A stretch of DNA of 35,020 bases from Sphaerotilus sp. (GTDB taxonomy: Bacteria > Pseudomonadota > Gammaproteobacteria > Burkholderiales > Burkholderiaceae_C). The DNA lies in assembly GCA_013299055.1 (NCBI GenBank), contig JAAFKB010000040.1, positions 1 through 35,020 of the forward strand, read 5' to 3'. Positions 8,044 to 16,050 of this stretch are shown piece by piece. The notes under the pieces were generated by a model, which was not told where the DNA came from, did no database searches, and saw nothing but the letters and a program-made list of their open reading frames with translations. Position 1 is the first letter of the stretch, and the number at the start of each line of letters is the position of its first letter. A program made the position numbers and the translations under genes.

Positions 8044-9624
8044 TCAGCGGCGCGGACTCGGGTGGTCGAGCACCCGCATCGGGGTGTCCAGCCGCAGCCA
8101 CCCCTCCAGCCGGGGACCGGACGCGAAGATGCGCTCGGTGGGGCCGGCGATGACGGTGCGCAGCCGTGGCGGGGTCCAGTGGCGCTGCGCGAACGCCTGC
8201 ACCTGCGCGGGCGGCACCGCCTTCAGCCGCGCCGGCCAGCCGGCCAGCCGCTCCACCGGGCTGGACTGCGCCCACTCCTCGCCGATGCGGGCGATCCAGC
8301 CACTGGTGGTGTCGAGCTGGCGGGCCAATGCGCCCAGCAGCGCGGCACGGCGGGCGTTCAGTTCGGCCGCACCCAGGGGCAATTGCGGCTGGGCCAGGGC
8401 CAGGAGCTGCGCCTGCATCAGCGCCGCCACCTCGGCCGCATGGGCGTGGTCGGTCTGGGCCGAGGCGTAGAACAGCCCCGTCAGCCGCTGCTGCTCGATA
8501 CGCCCGCTCACGCCGTAGGACAGCCCGCGCCGGATGCGCACCTCCTGGTTCAGCCGCGCCGAATGCCCAGCACCGACCACCGCCGCCGCCAGCGTGCCGG
8601 CGGCGTGGTCGGTGGCGTCGGTGCCGACGAACGGAGCACAGACGAGCACGCTGGTCTGCGCCACCGCCGGCAGGTGCAGCAGCAGCGACGCCGGCAGCAG
8701 CGGCTCGGGCAGGACACCCGGCTCCGCAGGCTCCGGTGGCGGCGTCTCGGCTGGCCGCACCCAGTCCGCCAGCACCCCATGCGCCACCACCCGTGCGCCG
8801 ACCACGTCCACGTCGCCCGCCAGCACCACCGCCACCCGGTCAGGCCGCACCCAGCGCCGGTGCAGTGCCAGCACCTCCTCGCGCCGCACGGCCGCCAGGC
8901 TCGTCGGGGTGGTCACGCCGCCCTGCGGTTCCGCCGCCCAGGCGGTGCGGCGCGCCACCCACGCGGCGAGCTGGGCGGGATCCTGCAGCCGCAGCGCCAG
9001 GGCATCGCGCATCTGGGCCCGCACGGCCAGCAGGTCGTCGCCCGCCAGCAGCGGGGTGCGCAGCAGGTCCGCCAGCAGCGCCAGCGCCGCCCCGACCCGC
9101 GGCGCCAGCACGGTCATCTCCAGCACCGTCAACCGGTCCTCCACCCGCACCGACACCGCGCTGCCCAGTGCCTGCGCCTGCCGTGCCAGCGTCACGCCAT
9201 CGACCGGCCGCCCGCGCCGCCATGCCCCCCGCATCAAGGTGTGCGCAAGCAGCTCGGCCACGCCGCGCCGCCCGGGCGGATCACAGGCCGGCCCACAGCG
9301 CACCATCAGCGCCACGCTCACCAGCGGCAGGCCTGGCCGCGGCGCCACCACCAGCGTCAGGCCCTGGTCACCGAGCCGCTCTTCGGTGCACACGGGCAGG
9401 TGCAGCGGCAGCGGTGGACCAGGCTCCGGCAGGCCCGAGGCGGATGGCAGCGTGGCACTGGGTGGTGGTGGTGGTGGTGGTGGTGGTGGTGGGGTGGCGG
9501 TAACAGGCGCGGGGACGCTGCGCGGCGGTGCCGTACACCCGCCAGCCGTGGTACCCAGCGCGGCCAGACCGGCCTGCGCCAGCCAGCCCGTGAACTGGCG
9601 CCGGGGCAAGGAATTGGCGGTCAT
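8044..9624 (-). CDS. M16-family protease-like protein, inactive subunit, lipoprotein
   Basis: 526 residues from the ATG at 9624, which overlaps the stop of the upstream M16 gene (ATGA). The N-terminus has a twin-arginine-like PRRQF, a hydrophobic stretch and a lipobox-like TAGGC, so it is probably exported and lipidated. A run of about 11 prolines follows, encoded by a CCA/GGT microsatellite, and then an M16 fold. The zinc motif HxxEH of the family is replaced here by ELLAH in VAELLAHTL, so this subunit cannot bind zinc in the usual way. Pairs of one active and one inactive M16 protein are common in bacteria, and the active partner is encoded next to it. C-terminal M16 features (RIRRGLSYGVSG) remain. 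Confidence 0.87.
   Translation of the reverse strand: MTANSLPRRQFTGWLAQAGLAALGTTAGGCTAPPRSVPAPVTATPPPPPPPPPPPSATLPSASGLPEPGPPLPLHLPVCTEERLGDQGLTLVVAPRPGLPLVSVALMVRCGPACDPPGRRGVAELLAHTLMRGAWRRGRPVDGVTLARQAQALGSAVSVRVEDRLTVLEMTVLAPRVGAALALLADLLRTPLLAGDDLLAVRAQMRDALALRLQDPAQLAAWVARRTAWAAEPQGGVTTPTSLAAVRREEVLALHRRWVRPDRVAVVLAGDVDVVGARVVAHGVLADWVRPAETPPPEPAEPGVLPEPLLPASLLLHLPAVAQTSVLVCAPFVGTDATDHAAGTLAAAVVGAGHSARLNQEVRIRRGLSYGVSGRIEQQRLTGLFYASAQTDHAHAAEVAALMQAQLLALAQPQLPLGAAELNARRAALLGALARQLDTTSGWIARIGEEWAQSSPVERLAGWPARLKAVPPAQVQAFAQRHWTPPRLRTVIAGPTERIFASGPRLEGWLRLDTPMRVLDHPSPRR
9461..9490. repeat. (GGT)10 trinucleotide microsatellite
   Basis: Ten uninterrupted GGT units on the plus strand. On the minus strand they are read as proline codons within the linker after the signal region of the inactive M16 subunit. 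Length changes by slippage would stay in frame and alter only linker length. Confidence 0.95.
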
Positions 9625-11084
9625 GGCCGGGCGCGACTTCCTGCAGGTGCCTGCACATAGCGCAGCGTGAGCCGATGCGCCGCCAGCACATGGACACGCA
9701 GCACCCGCTGGACATCCTCGGCCCGCACCGCCTGCAGCTGCGCCAGTTCGGCATCCGCCATGCGCGCATCCTGACGGCGCACCACCGCCCAACCCAGCGC
9801 CAGCGCCCGCCCCTCGGCCGTCTGGCGGGCCACCAGCGCCTCGGTCAGCAGATGGGTGCGCACCTTGTCGAGTTCCCCGATCGGGATGCGCCCTTCCGCC
9901 AGGCGCCGCACCGTCTGCAGCAGCGCCGCCTCCAGCCGTGGCAGACGGGGATCATGCAGCGCATCGGGGCCGAGCACGGGCGGGCCGGCGGCGATCGCCC
10001 AGGCGCTGAGCATGCCGGCATCCCCGTGCAGATCGGCGGCGAATCCGATGCTCTGGGCCAGCGGCGTGCGCTCGACCAGCTCGGCGGACAGCCGCGAGGA
10101 GTCGCCCTCGCCCAGCAGCGCCGCCGCGACCCGCAGCGCCCCTGCATCGGCGTGGCCCGCGCCCGGTGCCTGCCACAGCAGCGCCACCGCCGGGGCCGGC
10201 ACCTGCGGCGCGGTCAGCGTGGTCCACTGGTCCTGCGTGCGCCGGGGCTCGCGCACCGAGACGCGTGGCACGGGCACATCCGGCACCACCAGCCCGCCGA
10301 AATGGCGGTCCACCCAGACATCGACCTGGTCCGCCTCGACATCGCCCGCGACGATCAGCGTGGCGTTGTCCGGGCGGTAGTAGCGGGCCTGGAAGCGGCG
10401 CACGTCGTCCAGGCTGGCCGCGTTCAGTTCCTCGACGCGGCCGATGACCGGATGCCGGTAGGGATGGACCTGCCAGAAGGCGGGCGCCATGCCGTGGAAC
10501 AGCCGCCCGTAGGGCTCGCCCAGCACCTTCTGGCGGAACTCGGCCTCCACCACCGCCCGCTCGCTGCGCAGCTGCGCCAGCGTCACCTGCAGGTGCGCCA
10601 TGCGCTCGGCCTCGGCCCACAGCAGCCGCTCGACGTGGTTGGCGGGCACGGCGTTGTGGAAGACGGTCGCGTCCTCGGTGGTGAAGGCGTTGCTGTCGCC
10701 ACCCACGTCCTCGGTGAGTCGGTCGAAGGCTTCGTCGGCGAGGTGGCGGGTGCGCTTGAACATCAGGTGCTCGAACAGGTGCGCGAAGCCGGAGCGGCCA
10801 GGCGGGTCGTCCTTGCCACCCACGCGGTACCAGACCTGCACGGCCGCCGTGCCGCTGCCGGGCTGTCCCGGCGCGCGGGCGTCGGGCAGCACCACCACCT
10901 GCAGCCCGTTGCGCAAGATCCGCACCCTCGGCACCAGCGGCGGCACCCGCACCAGCCCCAGCGGCGCTTCAGCCCGGCCCACCGCGGACCACCCGCTGGC
11001 CAGTGCAAGCCCTCGCACCAGCCAGCGCCGGCGCCCGGGCTGTGCCGGCCACGCAGCGTCAATGTGGACCGAGGTGGGTGTCAT
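9621..11084 (-). CDS. M16-family zinc metallopeptidase, active subunit
   Basis: 487 residues. An arginine-rich N-terminus (GRRRWLVRGLALASG) ending near GRAEA looks like an export signal, so the enzyme is probably periplasmic. The inverted zinc motif HxxEH is intact as HLFEH (residues 102-106), with a distal acidic ligand in ERAVVEAEFRQ (E180 or E182). GGDSNAFTTEDATVF is the usual M16 sequence after the motif. The C-terminal half is the second M16 domain. The ATG at 11084 overlaps the end of the GGDEF gene by 26 bases, and its stop overlaps the start of the inactive partner. The two M16 proteins probably form a heterodimer that cuts small exported peptides or proteins; the target is unknown. 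Confidence 0.92.
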   Translation of the reverse strand: MTPTSVHIDAAWPAQPGRRRWLVRGLALASGWSAVGRAEAPLGLVRVPPLVPRVRILRNGLQVVVLPDARAPGQPGSGTAAVQVWYRVGGKDDPPGRSGFAHLFEHLMFKRTRHLADEAFDRLTEDVGGDSNAFTTEDATVFHNAVPANHVERLLWAEAERMAHLQVTLAQLRSERAVVEAEFRQKVLGEPYGRLFHGMAPAFWQVHPYRHPVIGRVEELNAASLDDVRRFQARYYRPDNATLIVAGDVEADQVDVWVDRHFGGLVVPDVPVPRVSVREPRRTQDQWTTLTAPQVPAPAVALLWQAPGAGHADAGALRVAAALLGEGDSSRLSAELVERTPLAQSIGFAADLHGDAGMLSAWAIAAGPPVLGPDALHDPRLPRLEAALLQTVRRLAEGRIPIGELDKVRTHLLTEALVARQTAEGRALALGWAVVRRQDARMADAELAQLQAVRAEDVQRVLRVHVLAAHRLTLRYVQAPAGSRARP

Positions 11085-13278
11085 GGAGCTGGTGGAAACG
11101 CAGACCGTTGCGTCCTTCGCGCTTGGCCTGGTACATCGCCGTGTCGGCGCGGCGCATCAGCGTGGCCTCGTCGTCGCCGTGGCTGGGAAAGACCGCGATG
11201 CCGATGCTGGCCGAGACCTGCAGCGTCAGCCCCTCGATGCGCATGGGGGCCGATACCGCCTCCAGGATGTGGCGGGCCACTTCGGCAGCGTCCTCGGGCG
11301 CGTGGAGCTGCGGCAGCAGCACGACGAACTCGTCCCCGCCCAGCCGGCACACCGTGTCACTGGCCCGCACGGCACCCAGCACGCTGGCAGCCACCTGGCG
11401 CAGCAGCGCGTCGCCCACGTCGTGGCCCTGGCGGTCGTTGATCTGCTTGAAGTGGTCGAGGTCGAGGAACATCACCGCCAGACAGCCCCCCGTGCGGCGC
11501 GCCAGCTGCAGGGCCTGCTGCAGCCGGTCCTGCAGCAGCAGGCGATTGGGCAGACCGGTCAGCGCGTCGTGCTGCGCCTGGCGGGCCAGGGTGCGGCCCA
11601 GCTCATGGGCGGTGGTGGTGTCCTGGAAGGTGGCCACCGCGCCCAGCAGCACACCCGTGTCGGGGTCGCGCATGGGAGTGACCGTCTCGCGGATGACCAG
11701 GCGGCTGCCATCGCGGTGGCGCAGCCGTGCGCCCTGCCCCTGCACGCACGCGCCCTCCTGCAGGCAGGCCAGTACCGGATCGGCCAGCGGCTCGTCCGAG
11801 TCCAGATCCAGCCGCTGCACCACCGTGCCGTAGGCCTGGCCCACCGCCTGCGCCTCCGTCCAGCCCGTCATCGCCACAGCGGCCGGGTTGAAGCTGACGA
11901 TGCCGCCACGGTCGTCGGTGCCGATCACCGCGTCGCCGATGCTGGCCAGCATCACCGACATGCGCTGGAACTGCACCGCGAGCTGTTCGGCCAGGCGCTT
12001 GCGGGTCACGTCCTCGACGATGGCCAGCGAACGGCTGATGCGGCCGCGCTCGTCGCGCTCGGCGGTGGCCGACACCAGCACGTCCAGCGTCTGCCCGTCT
12101 CGACAGCGCATGCGCAGCTCGACATCGCGCATCGTCCCCGTGCGCTGGTACTGCGGCAGGACCACGTCCAGCAGGTACTGGTGCGAAGGGCCATCCAGAA
12201 AGTCCGTTCCCCAGCGCCCGAGCACCTCCTCGGCCCGGTAGCCCAGCGCCGCCAGCCAGCGTTGGCTGACCGCGACGATGCGTCCGTCGGCATCGGTCGA
12301 ATGCAGCATCGCCGGGCTGTGGTCGTAGAGCTGGCGCAGCCGCTCGCGCTCGCGCTCCAGCGCCCGTCGGCGGCCTCGGGCGGACTCCACCGCCGCCGCC
12401 AGCAGCAGCGGTGGCAGCAGCGCGGCGAGCAGTGGCAGATGCAGCAGCAGCTTCTGCCACTCCGCGTCCACCTGCGGCAGCACCAGCCCCCCGCGCGAGA
12501 TCGTCGCCCCCACGGTCAGCGACACCAGCAGCACCTGCAGTGCCACATGCACGAAGGACTGCCGCACGGCCACCAGCAAGATCGGCAGGCCCAGGTAGAC
12601 AAACGGAAATGGCAGCCAGGACAGCGCCAGCGTGGCCAGCCCCATCGACAAGGCCACCAAGGCCAGCGACTCCGGACTCAGCAGCGCACGCACGGTCGCT
12701 TTCAGCCCTTGGTGCCGGGCCAGCAGCGACAGCACCAGCGGCAGCACGGACGCCGTGCCGATCAGACTGCCCTCGAACCAGCTCCACCACAGCCGCGACA
12801 GCGGCTGGGGCGACACCCCCGTCAGCCCCAGCAGCAGCACAGCCAGCGTCGCCCCCAGCAGTGCCGGCAGCAACACCGCCCGCAGCCACACCCGCCAGCC
12901 GGCCCAGGGACTGCGGTGGATCTCGCGCCAGTGGGTGTCGCGCGACAGCAGCCACGCCCCCAGCACCATCTCCGCGAGGTTGGGCACGGCGTACAGCACG
13001 GCCGAGGGCGCCTCCGCCCCCACCAGCCCGCTGGCCAGCAGCAGCCCGGCGGCCAGGGCGAGCAGCGTCGTGCGCTGGTGGTGCGGCGCGCTGCTCAGCG
13101 CGAGCAGGCAGCACGCACCGAAACCGTTGGCATACCAGAGCGTGGACAGCCCGGCCGTGCTGCACGAGAGCTGCATGGACAGCCCGGCCAGTGCGGCGCA
13201 GCCCGCCACGACTGCCGCCCACCACCACCAGGGTGGTGTGGCGGTGTGCGGTGGCGACACGGGAGAGCGTGGTGGCAT
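11059..13278 (-). CDS. Membrane-bound PAS-PAS-GGDEF diguanylate cyclase (MASE1-like sensor)
   Basis: 739 residues from the ATG at 13278. Roughly residues 1-305 form a multi-pass hydrophobic region resembling MASE1 (starting WWWWAAVVAGCAALAG). Two PAS domains follow (YDHSPAMLHSTDADG and SIGDAVIGTDDRG), then a GGDEF domain with the catalytic motif GGDEF at 647-651. An RxxD (RASD, 638-641) lies exactly five residues before it, the standard product-inhibition I-site. It should make cyclic-di-GMP from two GTP in response to a membrane or redox signal. A longer reading from a TTG at 13314 is possible but less likely. It heads the minus-strand M16/glycosyltransferase run; its end overlaps the first M16 gene by 26 bases. 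Confidence 0.9.
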   Translation of the reverse strand: MPPRSPVSPPHTATPPWWWWAAVVAGCAALAGLSMQLSCSTAGLSTLWYANGFGACCLLALSSAPHHQRTTLLALAAGLLLASGLVGAEAPSAVLYAVPNLAEMVLGAWLLSRDTHWREIHRSPWAGWRVWLRAVLLPALLGATLAVLLLGLTGVSPQPLSRLWWSWFEGSLIGTASVLPLVLSLLARHQGLKATVRALLSPESLALVALSMGLATLALSWLPFPFVYLGLPILLVAVRQSFVHVALQVLLVSLTVGATISRGGLVLPQVDAEWQKLLLHLPLLAALLPPLLLAAAVESARGRRRALERERERLRQLYDHSPAMLHSTDADGRIVAVSQRWLAALGYRAEEVLGRWGTDFLDGPSHQYLLDVVLPQYQRTGTMRDVELRMRCRDGQTLDVLVSATAERDERGRISRSLAIVEDVTRKRLAEQLAVQFQRMSVMLASIGDAVIGTDDRGGIVSFNPAAVAMTGWTEAQAVGQAYGTVVQRLDLDSDEPLADPVLACLQEGACVQGQGARLRHRDGSRLVIRETVTPMRDPDTGVLLGAVATFQDTTTAHELGRTLARQAQHDALTGLPNRLLLQDRLQQALQLARRTGGCLAVMFLDLDHFKQINDRQGHDVGDALLRQVAASVLGAVRASDTVCRLGGDEFVVLLPQLHAPEDAAEVARHILEAVSAPMRIEGLTLQVSASIGIAVFPSHGDDEATLMRRADTAMYQAKREGRNGLRFHQLHDTHLGPH

Positions 13279-13332
13279 GGCGTGATTCTGGTGTGGTGAT
13301 CCCCGGAACACCAATCGGTTTCAGTGCCGGGA

Positions 13333-14352
13333 TCAGCGGCGCGGACGCCCGGCGCGGGTCGGCAGGCGGGTGGGTGGAAGCGGCGTGGCAGTCTCAGGCT
13401 GTTCCTCGGCGGGCGCGCCAGGGACCGCACCGTCCCGCAGCGCCAAGGCTTGCGCGTACAACACGTTGCGCGCCCCTCCTGTGGCCTGCGCCGTCAGGGC
13501 CACCGCCTGCTTGAGGGGCAGCTCGGCCATCAGCGTGCGCAGCAGCTGCGTGGTGGAGACCGCGCCGGCGTCCTCGTCGGACGACGACATCTGCGTGGCC
13601 ACCTGGGCGTGGAGCACCAGCACGAACTCACCACGGGCGTGGTCCGTGTCAGCCGCCAGCCAGGCGGGAAAGTCGGCGCATTCCAGCGTGTGGATGGACT
13701 CGAACTGCTTGGTCAGCTCGCGGCAGACGGTCAGGCGCCGGTCTGGCAGCGTCTCGGCCATCGCGCCGGCCAGGGCCTCGATGCGGTGCGGCGCCTCGAA
13801 GAGCACGCAGGTGCCCGGATCACGGCCCAGCGCCTGCAGGGCCTGGGTGCGCGCCACCGCCTTGGGCGAGACGAACCCGACAAAGCGGAATCCGCCACCG
13901 GCCACATCCCCGGCTGCACTGAGCGCCGTCACCACGCTGCTCGCCCCCGGCAGCGGCACGACCCGGTGCCCGGCTGCCCGCACCGCCGCCACCAGCCGCG
14001 CCCCCGGATCGGAGATGGCCGGCGTGCCCGCATCGCTGACGTAGGCCACGCGCTCGCCACGGGCCAGACGTTCGATGACCTGCGGAGCGGCAGACTCCTC
14101 GTTGTGCTCGTGCAGGGCGATCAGCGGGCGGTGCAGCCCCAGGCGCTGCAGCAGGCCGGCGCTGACCCGCGTGTCCTCGCAGGCCACGGCGTCCACGGTC
14201 GACAGGACGTGGATGGCACGCAGACTCATGTCGGCCATGTTGCCGATGGGGGTGGCCACGACATACAGTGCCGAGGCGGGGTGCTGCTGGTGCCCCGCAG
14301 CGGCGTTGGCGGCTTGCAGGATCAGGGGGGAAACGATGGTGTCGAGACTCAC
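13333..14352 (-). CDS. rsmI: 16S rRNA (cytidine1402-2'-O)-methyltransferase
   Basis: About 339 residues from a GTG at 14352. It methylates the ribose of C1402 in the decoding centre using SAM. Family signatures: ALYVVATPIGNMADMSLRA near the N-terminus, ACEDTR, AYVSDAGTPAISDPG, VPLPGASSVVTALS and RFVGFVSPK; all are tetrapyrrole-methylase-fold SAM sites. It is longer than E. coli RsmI (286) because of a Pro/Arg-rich C-terminal tail. The start is uncertain: an ATG at 14409 is in frame, but the extra 19 residues look unlike the family, and neither start has a good ribosome site. It points away from yraN, and their 5' ends overlap. The rsmI-yraN-diaA-dolP order matches E. coli. Confidence 0.93.
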   Translation of the reverse strand: MSLDTIVSPLILQAANAAAGHQQHPASALYVVATPIGNMADMSLRAIHVLSTVDAVACEDTRVSAGLLQRLGLHRPLIALHEHNEESAAPQVIERLARGERVAYVSDAGTPAISDPGARLVAAVRAAGHRVVPLPGASSVVTALSAAGDVAGGGFRFVGFVSPKAVARTQALQALGRDPGTCVLFEAPHRIEALAGAMAETLPDRRLTVCRELTKQFESIHTLECADFPAWLAADTDHARGEFVLVLHAQVATQMSSSDEDAGAVSTTQLLRTLMAELPLKQAVALTAQATGGARNVLYAQALALRDGAVPGAPAEEQPETATPLPPTRLPTRAGRPRR

Positions 14353-14767
14353 GGGTGGCAATCGCGGAGACAGCAGTCCGGTCGGGGACGGCAGAAACAG
14401 AAAAGACATCGGCGATGCCGGCGAGGCGCGCGCCTTGGCACACCTGCAGCAGCAGGGACTCGTGCTGGTGCAGCGCAATTATCGGGTGGCGGCCGGCCCT
14501 TCGGCGCGGGCGGGCGAGGTCGACCTGATCCTGCGCGACCGGGACCGCGAGGGCACGCTGGTCTTCGTCGAGGTCCGCCAGCGCACGCGCTTCGACCATG
14601 GCGGAGCTGCCGCCAGCGTGACCCGCACCAAGCAGGCCCGCATCGTCTACGCCGCACGCCACTACCTGCAGCGCCACTGCAGGGTCTGGCCGCCCTGCCG
14701 CTTCGACGTGGTGGCCATCGACGGCGACACGCTGACCTGGCTGGTCGCGGCCTTCGACGCCGGCTGA
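14336..14767 (+). CDS. yraN: YraN family protein (UPF0102), endonuclease-like fold
   Basis: 143 residues from the ATG at 14336, chosen because GGGGGGA lies about five bases upstream; no other in-frame ATG or GTG with a ribosome site precedes the conserved part. The conserved block is GDAGEARALAHLQQQGL, then RAGEVDLILRD and LVFVEVRQR, which give the Glu/Asp/Glu-x-Lys/Arg layout of the PD-(D/E)xK-like fold of this family. The true function is not established. Position between rsmI and diaA is conserved in many proteobacteria. The start overlaps the opposing rsmI start by about 17 bases. Confidence 0.88.
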   Translation: MVSRLTGGNRGDSSPVGDGRNRKDIGDAGEARALAHLQQQGLVLVQRNYRVAAGPSARAGEVDLILRDRDREGTLVFVEVRQRTRFDHGGAAASVTRTKQARIVYAARHYLQRHCRVWPPCRFDVVAIDGDTLTWLVAAFDAG

Positions 14768-14835
14768 ACCCGGGGTGGCACACACGGCAACGCAGCCGAA
14801 ATCTGGCGCTGGCCGGGCTGGCATATCATCGACCC

Positions 14836-15420
14836 ATGCTTGAGCAACGCATACAGCAACAGTTTTTCGACAGCGCAGACCTGAAATACGCCGCCGCCGA
14901 GGTGCTCACGCGCCCGGTGAGCGACGCCGCCATGGTGCTGCTGAACACGATCACCTCGGGGGGCAAGGTACTGGCCTGCGGCAACGGCGGCTCGGCGGGC
15001 GATGCCCAGCAGTTCGCCGCCAAGTTCGTCGGCCGCTTCGAGCGCGAGCGCCCGGGCCTGGCCGCGCTGTCGCTGTCCACCGACACCTCGATCCTGACCG
15101 GCATCGGCAACGACTACGCCTTCGACCAGATCTACGCCAAGCAGGTGCAGGCGCTGGGCCAGCCCGGCGACGTGCTGCTGGTCATCACCAGCAGCGGCCA
15201 CTCGGCCAACCTCCTGGAAGCCATCGACGCCGCGCACCAGAAGGACATGGTGGTCGTCGCGCTCACGGGCAAGGGCGGCGGCAAGGTCGGCACCGCGCTG
15301 CGCGAGGGCGACATCCACCTCTGCGTCCCCCATGACCGCACGGCGCGCATCCAGGAGGTCCACCTGCTGGTGCTCCACTGCCTGTGCGATGCGGTCGATG
15401 TCTCACTGCTTGGAGAATGA
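14836..15420 (+). CDS. diaA: DiaA-type SIS-domain protein (phosphoheptose-isomerase fold)
   Basis: 194 residues with one SIS domain: CGNGGSAGDAQQFAAKFVGRF, then LSTDTSILTGIGNDYAF and ITSSGHSANLLEA. It is often named phosphoheptose isomerase (GmhA). However, the two acidic residues of GmhA in FAEEL, including its catalytic Glu, read A62-K63 here. The N-terminus (RIQQQFFDSADLKYAAAE) and C-terminus (LHCLCDAVDVSLLG) resemble DiaA. DiaA binds DnaA as a tetramer and helps replication start on time. Synteny (rsmI-yraN-diaA-dolP) agrees. The ATG at 14836 opens the conserved N-terminus; its stop overlaps the first ATG of dolP. GmhA activity remains an alternative. Confidence 0.85.
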   Translation: MLEQRIQQQFFDSADLKYAAAEVLTRPVSDAAMVLLNTITSGGKVLACGNGGSAGDAQQFAAKFVGRFERERPGLAALSLSTDTSILTGIGNDYAFDQIYAKQVQALGQPGDVLLVITSSGHSANLLEAIDAAHQKDMVVVALTGKGGGKVGTALREGDIHLCVPHDRTARIQEVHLLVLHCLCDAVDVSLLGE

Positions 15421-15452
15421 AGTCCATGAAGACCATGAAGGCGATGAAGCCC
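15417..15452 (+). repeat. Four-copy 9-base repeat with an in-frame ATG in each unit
   Basis: The units at 15417, 15426, 15435 and 15444 each begin ATGAAG and encode MKS, MKT, MKA and MKP at the start of dolP. Each could start translation and leave a usable lipoprotein signal. Confidence 0.9.
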
Positions 15453-16046
15453 GTGCTGGCGATGCTGGGAGCCGCAGCCCTGTGTGGCGTGCTGTCGGGG
15501 TGTGCGCCGCTGCTGGTGGGCGGCGCCGCGGTCGGCGGCACGATGGTGGCCACCGACCGGCGCAGCTCGGGCGTTCAGCTCGAAGACGAGACCATCGAAC
15601 TCAAGGCCAGCCAGCGCATCCGCACCGCCGTGGGCGACCGCACGCACGTCAACGTCACCAGCTACCAGCGCCAGGTGCTGCTGACCGGCGAGGTCCACCG
15701 GGAAGCGGACAAGGCCACGGTCGAAGCCACCGTGCAGAAGATCGACGGCGTGAAGTCGGTGGTCAACGACCTGGCGGTGATGTGGCCGACCTCGACCAGC
15801 GAACGCTCACGCGATCTGCTGCTGGCTGGCAAGGTCAAGGCCACCCTCGTCGACGCCTCGGGGCTGGCCTCTGGCGCGTTCAAGATCGTGGTCGAGCGCG
15901 GCGTGGTCTACCTGATGGGCCGCGTGACCGAGGAGGAAGCCACCCGCGCCATCGACCTGGCACGGGCAGTGCCGGGCGCGGCCAAGGTGGTGCGGCTGGT
16001 CGAGGTCATCAGCCCCGAGCAGCTGCGCAACATCAAGGGCCGCTGA
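15417..16046 (+). CDS. dolP: BON-domain outer-membrane lipoprotein, DolP/YraP type
   Basis: 209 residues from the first ATG. A Lys/Met-rich N-terminus leads to a hydrophobic stretch and the lipobox VLSGC (Cys about 29). Two BON domains follow: one around IRTAVGDRTHVNVTSYQRQVLLTGEV, the second around VKATLVDASGLASGAFKIVVERGVVYLMGRV. DolP sits at the inner leaflet of the outer membrane, binds anionic phospholipid and supports envelope integrity. The ATG at 15417 overlaps the diaA stop; further ATGs at 15426, 15435 and 15444 are in frame within a 9-base repeat, and the GGAG at 15412 suits 15426 better. The gene ends 4 bases before the opposing dehydrogenase. Confidence 0.92.
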   Translation: MKSMKTMKAMKPVLAMLGAAALCGVLSGCAPLLVGGAAVGGTMVATDRRSSGVQLEDETIELKASQRIRTAVGDRTHVNVTSYQRQVLLTGEVHREADKATVEATVQKIDGVKSVVNDLAVMWPTSTSERSRDLLLAGKVKATLVDASGLASGAFKIVVERGVVYLMGRVTEEEATRAIDLARAVPGAAKVVRLVEVISPEQLRNIKGR

Positions 16047-16050
16047 GCGG

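Noticed and set aside
10600-13299. Long plus-strand open frame of about 900 codons rich in Gln, His and Arg
   Set aside because: It is antisense to the GGDEF and M16 genes and shows no domain; an artefact of codon bias.
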